A stretch of DNA of 64,000 bases, from assembly GCF_029846715.1 (NCBI RefSeq), contig NZ_JARVWW010000003.1, positions 186,001-250,000 of the forward strand, read 5' to 3'. A program made the position numbers and the translations under genes. Source of the DNA: Bradyrhizobium nivariense (GTDB lineage Bacteria > Pseudomonadota > Alphaproteobacteria > Rhizobiales > Xanthobacteraceae). Of this stretch, positions 56,873 through 64,000 are shown in pieces; within the stretch, counting starts at the first letter, position 1, and every line of letters starts with the position of its first letter. The notes beneath the pieces were generated by a model, which was given only the letters and a program-made list of their open reading frames with translations, did no database searches and was not told the origin of the DNA.

Positions 56873-57877
56873 CTACGTCGCCGTCAGCCTCACGCCGAGC
56901 CGTCCCGCGAGCTCCTGCACGAACTGCCAGGCGACGCGGCCCGAGCGCGAGCCGCGTGTCGTCGACCATTCCAGCGCCTCGCGCTCCAGCGCCTCGTCGT
57001 CGACCTTGACGCCGAAATGGCTGCAATAGCCGCGCACCATGGCGAGATATTCGTCCTGGCTGCAGCGGTGGAAGCCGAGCCAGAGGCCGAAGCGATCCGA
57101 CAGCGAGACCTTCTCCTCGACGGCTTCGCCGGGATTGATCGCGGTCGAGCGCTCGTTCTCGATCATCTCGCGCGCCAGCAGATGGCGGCGGTTGGAGGTG
57201 GCGTAGAGGATGACGTTCTCGGGTCGGCCCTCGATGCCGCCTTCGAGCACCGCCTTGAGCGATTTGTAGGACGCATCATTGCCGTCGAAGGAGAGGTCGT
57301 CGCAGAACACGATGAAGCGGAAGGACGAGGCGCGGAGCTGCTCCATCAGCGCGGGCAGGCTCTCGATGTCCTCGCGATGAATCTCGATCAGCTTCAGTCT
57401 GTCGGCGGCCTTGCGGTCCGCATTGATGCTGGCATGCGCCGCCTTCACCAGCGACGACTTGCCCATGCCGCGCGCGCCCCAGAGCAACGCGTTGTTGGCG
57501 GGCAGGCCGTTGGCGAAACGCTCGGTGTTCTCCATCAGGATGTCGCGCACCCGGTCGACGCCCTTGAGCAGGAACAGCTCGACGCGGCTGACCCGCGGCA
57601 CCGCCGCAAGGCGGCCGTCCGGGTGCCAGACGAAAGCATCCGCCCGCTTGAACGATTCGCGTTCGACGGCGGGATTGCCTTGGGCGACGAGGTGCGCCGC
57701 GATCGTCTCCAGCGCGCGAACGATGCGCCCCTGGGAGAGGTCCGGAGTCGCCTTGGAAGCTGCCTTGGCAGTTGCTTTGGAGGCTGCCTTGGGACGTTTT
57801 GCCGCGACGCGGGCAGGCTTCCTGGCAGGGGGGCGGGGGCCTTTGCCGGCCGGGCTTTTGCTTGGTTTTTGGGGCAT
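56873..57877 (-). CDS. DUF815-family ATPase
   Basis: 334 aa from the ATG at 57877. The first 45 residues are Lys/Pro/Ala-rich and probably disordered. The AAA-type core has Walker A GARGMGKSSL, Walker B FIVFCDDLSF and the sensor segment ILYATSNRRHL. The later DRFGLWLGFH is typical of DUF815. These P-loop ATPases are widespread in Rhizobiales, with no settled function. The gene diverges from yajC-secDF across a shared promoter region of about 180 bases. Confidence 0.9.
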   Translation of the reverse strand: MPQKPSKSPAGKGPRPPARKPARVAAKRPKAASKATAKAASKATPDLSQGRIVRALETIAAHLVAQGNPAVERESFKRADAFVWHPDGRLAAVPRVSRVELFLLKGVDRVRDILMENTERFANGLPANNALLWGARGMGKSSLVKAAHASINADRKAADRLKLIEIHREDIESLPALMEQLRASSFRFIVFCDDLSFDGNDASYKSLKAVLEGGIEGRPENVILYATSNRRHLLAREMIENERSTAINPGEAVEEKVSLSDRFGLWLGFHRCSQDEYLAMVRGYCSHFGVKVDDEALEREALEWSTTRGSRSGRVAWQFVQELAGRLGVRLTAT

Positions 57878-58057
57878 GTCCGAAGTTCCTGAGAATGCAG
57901 CCTTATCGGGCCTGAGCGCGCGCCGCAAGGTAGCCAAATCGACGGTCTGGCAGCGTTGCAATTGGGGCAATGGCCGCTATAGTCCGCGCGAATTTGACCG
58001 AACCGGTCGCCATTTGGGCCTGACCGGTTTTCCCCCGTTTTCACGAGGATCGTCCGA

Positions 58058-58435
58058 ATGCTGATTACCCCTGCGTATGCCCAGGCTGCGGGCGCCGGCG
58101 ACACCAGCGGCATGTTGATGTCGCTGCTGCCGTTCGCCCTGATCTTCGTCATCATGTACTTCCTGATTCTGCGTCCGCAGCAGAAGAAGGTCCGTGACCA
58201 CGCCGACCTGGTGAAGAACATCCGCCGCGGCGACACCGTCGTGACCTCGGGCGGCCTCGTCGGCAAGGTCACCAAGGTCGTCGACGACGACCAGATCGAG
58301 TTCGAGATCGCCGACGGCGTGCGCGTGCGGCAGATGCGCTCGATGGTCTCCGGCGTGCGCGCCAAGGGCGAGCCGGCCAAAGAATCCAAGGAAAGCGCCA
58401 AGGAAAGCGCCAAGGACGACACCGCGGCGAAGTGA
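58058..58435 (+). CDS. yajC: Preprotein translocase subunit YajC
   Basis: 125 aa. One membrane helix (about 19-41, MLMSLLPFALIFVIMYFLIL) is followed by RPQQKKVRDH and the family core RRGDTVVTSGGLVGKVTKV. The tail has repeated KESAK units. It joins SecDF in the Sec complex at the inner membrane. It is the first gene of yajC-secD-secF. Confidence 0.97.
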   Translation: MLITPAYAQAAGAGDTSGMLMSLLPFALIFVIMYFLILRPQQKKVRDHADLVKNIRRGDTVVTSGGLVGKVTKVVDDDQIEFEIADGVRVRQMRSMVSGVRAKGEPAKESKESAKESAKDDTAAK

Positions 58436-58482
58436 GCACTTCCGCGAGTCTCTCAAGTCTCCTGATCTGACAGGTCCAGTCG

Positions 58483-60087
<1,605 letters not shown>

Positions 60088-60097
60088 GAGCCTGACC

Positions 60098-61117
60098 GTG
60101 ACTCACTTCGTTCTCATCGGGCTCGGCATCCTGATCGCCGTCCTCACCGTGGTCTCGGTGTTCGGCCTGCTGCCGTCGCTGCGCATCGTCCCTGACGATA
60201 CGCATTTCGATTTCACGCGCTTCCGCCGCATCAGCTTCCCGATCTCGGCGGCGCTGTCGATCGTCGCCATCACGCTGTTTTTCACCCATGGCCTGAATTT
60301 CGGCATCGACTTCCGTGGCGGCACGCTGCTCGAGGTGCGGGCCAAGTCCGGCACCGCCGACATCGCGGCGATGCGCACGACACTGGATGGCCTGCGCCTG
60401 GGCGAAGTCCAGATCCAGCAAATCGGCGGTCCCGCGGACGTCCTGATCCGCGTCGCGGAGCAGCCGGGCGGCGACGCCGCCCAGCAGGAAGCCGTGCAGA
60501 AGGTCCGCACCGCGCTCGGTGATTCCTTCGACTATCGCCGCGTCGAGGTCGTGGGTCCGCGCGTCTCCGGCGAGCTCTTGGCCTACGGCATGCTCGGCCT
60601 GATGCTGGCGATCGTCTCGATCCTGATCTATCTCTGGTTCCGCTTCGAGTGGCAGTTCGCGCTCGGCGCCATGATCGCCAACGTGCACGACATCGTGCTG
60701 ACCATCGGCTTCATGTCGATCAGCCAGGTCGATTTCGACCTGACCAGTATTGCGGCGCTTCTGACCATTCTCGGCTATTCGCTCAACGACACCGTCGTCA
60801 TCTACGACCGAATCCGTGAAATGCTGCGGCGCTACAAGAAGATGCCGATGCCGCAGCTCCTCAACGAGTCCATCAATTCGACGCTGTCGCGTTCGATCAT
60901 CACCCACTTCACCGTGACCCTGGCGCTGCTGGCGCTGCTTCTGTTCGGCGGCCATGCCATCCACAGCTTCACCGCGGTGATGATGTTCGGCGTGGTGCTG
61001 GTCGGCACCTACACCTCGATCTTCATCGCGGCGCCGATCCTGATCTATCTCGGTGTCGGCGAACATCGTGAAGATGCGGCGGAAGCGACTACGCCGGCGA
61101 AGAAAAACAAGGCATGA
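60098..61117 (+). CDS. secF: Protein translocase subunit SecF
   Basis: 339 aa with six membrane segments. The N-terminal FGIDFRGGTLLEV is the SecF signature, followed by the periplasmic domain (RRVEVVGPRVSGEL) and GYSLNDTVVIYDRIRE with the proton-path Asp. It works with SecD. It starts 10 bases after secD. A short hairpin CCCTCGCA / TGCGAGGG (61131-61152) without a T run follows, and may tune expression of the next genes. Confidence 0.97.
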   Translation: MTHFVLIGLGILIAVLTVVSVFGLLPSLRIVPDDTHFDFTRFRRISFPISAALSIVAITLFFTHGLNFGIDFRGGTLLEVRAKSGTADIAAMRTTLDGLRLGEVQIQQIGGPADVLIRVAEQPGGDAAQQEAVQKVRTALGDSFDYRRVEVVGPRVSGELLAYGMLGLMLAIVSILIYLWFRFEWQFALGAMIANVHDIVLTIGFMSISQVDFDLTSIAALLTILGYSLNDTVVIYDRIREMLRRYKKMPMPQLLNESINSTLSRSIITHFTVTLALLALLLFGGHAIHSFTAVMMFGVVLVGTYTSIFIAAPILIYLGVGEHREDAAEATTPAKKNKA

Positions 61118-61177
61118 TCCGAACCGCATGCCCTCGCAGGCGTTTGCGAGGGCGGTAAGCCTATTCGGACGAAGCTC

Positions 61178-61561
61178 ATGGCCGGCGATCCCAACGCACC
61201 GCATTTCCCGCGCTCGGCGCCGATCGAAGCCTATGGCAAGGGCGGCTTCGCCTTTGCCGGCATGTCGCATCGCGGTTCACTGCTCTGCCTGCCCGACGCG
61301 ATCTGGGCCTGGGACGTGACGGATCCCGCCAAGATCGACCGCTATTCGCTGGATCGGGTCTTCACCTCTGCCAACAGCATCGACACGCTTCTCATCGGGA
61401 CTGGCACCGGCGTCTGGCTGCCGCCGCCGGGGCTGCGCCAGGCGCTGAAGGCGGTGAGGGTGGTGCTGGACACGATGCAGACCGGTCCTGCCGTGCGCAC
61501 CTACAACATCATGATCGGCGAACGGCGCCGCGTCGCGGCCGCGCTGATCGCCGTGCCATGA
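61178..61561 (+). CDS. Mth938/NDUFAF3-like domain protein
   Basis: 127 aa, the single-domain length of the Mth938 (DUF498) family. Hallmarks are IEAYGKGGFAFAG near the start, the aromatic DAIWAWDV, and IDTLLIGTGTGVW in the core. The human member NDUFAF3 is a mitochondrial complex I assembly factor. The gene lies directly after secF and overlaps the next gene by four bases, and both neighbours have mitochondrial complex I assembly relatives. The bacterial function is not proven. Confidence 0.88.
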   Translation: MAGDPNAPHFPRSAPIEAYGKGGFAFAGMSHRGSLLCLPDAIWAWDVTDPAKIDRYSLDRVFTSANSIDTLLIGTGTGVWLPPPGLRQALKAVRVVLDTMQTGPAVRTYNIMIGERRRVAAALIAVP

Positions 61562-62421
61562 GTAGCTCCGCGCCGCCGCCCGATTCCGCCGCCTTCTGCG
61601 CTGACCTCGTACGCAGCCACGACTTCTCCCGCTATGCCGCGACCCTGTTCGCGCCTGCTGCCGAGCGCCGCGCGCTGCTGGCGCTCTATGCCTTCAATGT
61701 TGAGATCGTCCGCGTCCGCGACCAGGTGAGCCAGCCCTTGCCGGGCGAAATCCGCCTGCAATGGTGGACCGACATGCTGTCGGGCCATGCCCATGGCAGT
61801 GCCGAGGGCAATCCGGTGGCGGCGGAGCTGTTGCGCGCAATCCGCGATTTCGAGCTGCCGGTCGAGCCGTTCTCGCTGCTCGTCGACGAGCACCAGTTCG
61901 ATCTCTACAACGACCCGATGCCGACGGTGACGGCGCTGGAAGGCTATCTGGCCGCGACCTGTTCGGCGCTGCTCGGCCTCGCGGCCCGGATCATGGCGCC
62001 GCCTTCGGAAACCGTCGAGCATCTGGCGCGGCATGCCGGGCTGGCCCAGGGCATCGCGCAAATCATCGCGAACTTGCCGCGTGATGCGGCGCACCGGCAA
62101 TTGTTCCTGCCGCAGCAGGTTCTGGCGAGCCACAATTGCAACATGGAGGATGTGTTCGCCGGCAAGGAGACGCCGAATTTGCGCGCCGTCCTGGACCAGC
62201 TCGCGGACGAAGCCGGGCAGCACTTGACCACGGCCTTGTCGCTGTTGGCCGAGGTGCCGGCGCCGGCACGGCCGGCGTTTCTGCCGCTGAGCCAGGTACG
62301 GGCCGACCTCAAGCGCCTGTCGCAGCCCGGGCGCAATCCGTTTACGCCGCAGCAATCGTCGCGGCTACGCACGCTGTGGACGCTGTGGCGGGCCTCGCGT
62401 TCCCCGGAGTTTACCAAATAG
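61558..62421 (+). CDS. Squalene/phytoene-synthase-like protein, NDUFAF6 type
   Basis: 287 aa. The fold is that of squalene/phytoene synthases, but both Asp-rich motifs that bind diphosphate are lost: the first is VEIVRVRDQVSQ and the second region reads GLAQGIAQIIANLP. In contrast, LYAFNVEIVRVRDQVSQ resembles the human complex I assembly factor NDUFAF6 as I recall it. It is therefore probably not a terpene synthase. It overlaps the NDUFAF3-like gene by four bases (ATGA). Confidence 0.85.
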   Translation: MSSSAPPPDSAAFCADLVRSHDFSRYAATLFAPAAERRALLALYAFNVEIVRVRDQVSQPLPGEIRLQWWTDMLSGHAHGSAEGNPVAAELLRAIRDFELPVEPFSLLVDEHQFDLYNDPMPTVTALEGYLAATCSALLGLAARIMAPPSETVEHLARHAGLAQGIAQIIANLPRDAAHRQLFLPQQVLASHNCNMEDVFAGKETPNLRAVLDQLADEAGQHLTTALSLLAEVPAPARPAFLPLSQVRADLKRLSQPGRNPFTPQQSSRLRTLWTLWRASRSPEFTK

Positions 62422-62466
62422 CGGTTGGCTTATCGCCTCAAACTGCCAAATGCTCTATGCTGTCCC

Positions 62467-63711
62467 ATGGCTGAGTTGTCCCAAAGCATGTCCTCCGATC
62501 TCAGCGGCCTTCCGGTCGCGCCGAGCGACATTCATGCCGCCGCCGAGACCATCCGCGGCGCCGTCGTGGAGACGCCCTGCAGCTACAGCCGCACGCTGAG
62601 CAATATCTGCGGCTGCGACATCTGGCTGAAATTCGAGAACCTCCAGTTCACCTCCTCGTTCAAGGAGCGCGGGGCGCTCAACCGCCTCACGGCGCTGACG
62701 CCGGAGGAGCGCGCGCGGGGCGTCGTCGCGATGTCGGCGGGTAACCACGCGCAGGGTGTTGCCTATCACGCCAAGCGGCTCGGCGTTCCCGCAACGATCG
62801 TGATGCCGGTCGGCACGCCCATGGTGAAGGTCGAGAACACCAGACATCACGGTGCCGAGGTGGTGGTCACGGGTGCAACGCTCGAGGACGCGGCCGCTTT
62901 CGCGCGCAGCCACGGCGAAGCCCGCGGCATGATCTTCGTCCACCCTTACGACGATCCGCTTGTCATCGCGGGGCAGGGCACGGTCGGGCTGGAGATGCTG
63001 AACGCGGTGCCGGAGCTCGATACGCTGGTGGTCCCGATCGGCGGCGGCGGGCTGATCAGCGGGATCGGCATTGCCGCGAAATCGGTCAAGCCGTCGCTGC
63101 GGATCCTCGGCGTCGAGGCCTGGCTCTATCCCTCGATGTACAACGCCATCCACGGCGGCACTCTGCCCGCGCGCGGCGACACGCTCGCCGAAGGCATCGC
63201 GGTGAAATCGCCCGGCAAGATCACGACCGAAATCGTCCGCCGCCTCGTCGACGACATCGCGCTCGTCAATGAAGCCGAGCTCGAGCGCGCGGTCGCGACC
63301 CTGATCTCGATCGAGAAGACGGTTGTAGAGGGCGCCGGCGCCGCCGGCCTCGCCGCGCTGATGTCCGACCCGTCCCGCTTCGCCGGCCAGAAGGTCGGGC
63401 TGGTGCTGAGCGGCGGCAATATCGACACACGGCTGATCGCCTCGGTCCTTACCCGCGAGTTGGCGCGCGAGGGGCGGCTCACCCAGTTGTCGCTCGATAT
63501 CCCCGACAGGCCCGGTCAACTGGCTGCGGTCGCGGCACTGCTGGCCGAGGCCGGCGCCAACATCATCGAGGTCTCGCACCAGCGCACGTTCTCGGACCTG
63601 CCGGCAAAAGCGACGCTGCTGCAACTCGTCATCGAGACCCGCGACAGCGCCCATCTCGACGAGGTCATGGCGAAGCTTGGCGCATCCGGATTGAGTGCGC
63701 GCTGCACGTGA
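62467..63711 (+). CDS. ilvA: Threonine ammonia-lyase (threonine dehydratase)
   Basis: 414 aa from the ATG at 62467; an ATG at 62488 is also possible. The PLP lysine lies in FTSSFKERGALNRL, the asparagine loop is SAGNHAQGVAYHA and the phosphate-binding loop is PIGGGGLISG. The C-terminal ACT domain (about 335-414, LSLDIPDRPGQLAAVAALLA) fits allosteric control. It converts threonine to 2-oxobutanoate for isoleucine synthesis; catabolic TdcB-type enzymes look similar. It converges on the next gene with a gap of 12 bases. Confidence 0.92.
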   Translation: MAELSQSMSSDLSGLPVAPSDIHAAAETIRGAVVETPCSYSRTLSNICGCDIWLKFENLQFTSSFKERGALNRLTALTPEERARGVVAMSAGNHAQGVAYHAKRLGVPATIVMPVGTPMVKVENTRHHGAEVVVTGATLEDAAAFARSHGEARGMIFVHPYDDPLVIAGQGTVGLEMLNAVPELDTLVVPIGGGGLISGIGIAAKSVKPSLRILGVEAWLYPSMYNAIHGGTLPARGDTLAEGIAVKSPGKITTEIVRRLVDDIALVNEAELERAVATLISIEKTVVEGAGAAGLAALMSDPSRFAGQKVGLVLSGGNIDTRLIASVLTRELAREGRLTQLSLDIPDRPGQLAAVAALLAEAGANIIEVSHQRTFSDLPAKATLLQLVIETRDSAHLDEVMAKLGASGLSARCT

Positions 63712-63723
63712 TTGGCGCGACCG

Positions 63724-64000
63724 TTATTCCGGCAGGCCGGCGGCACGAAGCGCCTCGCCAAGGGACGACGCAAGCGCCGGGGAACAGTTGACGCCTGAGA
63801 ACTGCCGGCTGTAGCGGAACGTCGGGTGCAACTCGAGCACCCGGGCGGCCGCCGCCCTCGCTTCTTCCAGACGTCCGAGCTTTGCGAGCGCCGCGGCCAG
63901 TTGCACATAGGTAATGCTGTGTCGAGGATTGGCCTGAACCGACCGGTAGGCCGCACGACAGGCTTCTTCATATCGACCGCGGTGGAAGTGACCCATGGCC
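63724..64000 (-). CDS. TPR-containing protein, C-terminal end (partial)
   Basis: The frame is open through the window's right end and stops at 63724-63726 (TAA). About 92 residues are seen, with two TPR-like helical units (YEEACRAAYRSVQANPRHSI, then LGRLEEARAAAARVLELHP). The ending RAAGLPE resembles the C-terminal tail of TPR-carrying adenylate/guanylate cyclases in Bradyrhizobium, but the catalytic part is outside the window, so this is only a suggestion. Confidence 0.6.
   Translation of the reverse strand, partial: AMGHFHRGRYEEACRAAYRSVQANPRHSITYVQLAAALAKLGRLEEARAAAARVLELHPTFRYSRQFSGVNCSPALASSLGEALRAAGLPE

Noticed and set aside
56694..57892. Continuation of the plus-strand frame after the Sel1 remnant
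   Set aside because: It runs opposite the DUF815 ATPase gene with Walker A and B motifs. Only the Sel1 part before 56693 shows homology.
61558..62421. Carotenoid or hopanoid biosynthesis gene
   Set aside because: The fold is that of squalene/phytoene synthases, but both Asp-rich metal-binding motifs are missing and no other terpenoid gene is nearby.

Overview
The window looks like chromosome from Bradyrhizobium or a close Nitrobacteraceae (Rhizobiales) relative. The reasons are the high GC, the alphaproteobacterial pyruvate dehydrogenase operon with a lipoyl domain on E1-beta, an ExoR-like Sel1 protein, FixJ-type regulators, a FixK-type box, and several palindromic intergenic repeats of the kind common in Bradyrhizobium. 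This is inference from gene content; no database search was possible.

Layout. 0-2 kb: the end of an AraC-type regulator, a Tat-exported metallo-beta-lactamase-fold hydrolase and an NAD(P)H:FMN reductase. 2.2-9 kb: an FtsB-like septum protein, then pdhA, pdhB, a small DUF5076-like gene, a fungal-type cytosine deaminase, pdhC and lpdA. 9-11.5 kb: threonine synthase-like enzyme and a Bug/TctC binding protein. 11.5-15.1 kb (minus strand): a multi-PAS histidine kinase, a FixJ-type regulator and a single-domain receiver. 15.6-16.8 kb: a four-gene operon of small cysteine-rich proteins. 16.9-23 kb: soluble lytic transglycosylase, HAMP-adenylate cyclase and several small proteins. 23-24.3 kb is non-coding and repeat-rich. 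24.3-30.5 kb: ilvD, exoR-like gene, xthA, a hybrid kinase and erpA.

30.6-45.5 kb is a dense housekeeping block: dgt, argS, a SPOR-domain protein, nagZ, scpA, scpB, tatABC, serS, surE, pcm and an NlpD/DipM-like LysM-M23 protein. It joins nucleotide control, translation, cell envelope and division, chromosome condensation, Tat export and protein repair.

45.5-56.9 kb looks accessory. A near-ideal FixK/FNR palindrome precedes a formylglycine-generating enzyme, its likely substrate arylsulfatase and a HAD phosphatase. Then come a decayed second arylsulfatase, a DUF3302/HlyD/outer-membrane-factor efflux set whose outer-membrane gene carries an in-frame TGA, a MetA-type outer-membrane protein and a Sel1 remnant. 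Three damaged genes in about 6.7 kb suggest an island in decay.

56.9-64 kb returns to core genes: DUF815 ATPase, yajC-secD-secF, a Mth938/NDUFAF3-like gene, an NDUFAF6-like squalene/phytoene-synthase homologue with degenerate active-site motifs, threonine ammonia-lyase, and the end of a TPR protein. No rRNA, tRNA, CRISPR array, transposase or phage gene was recognised.
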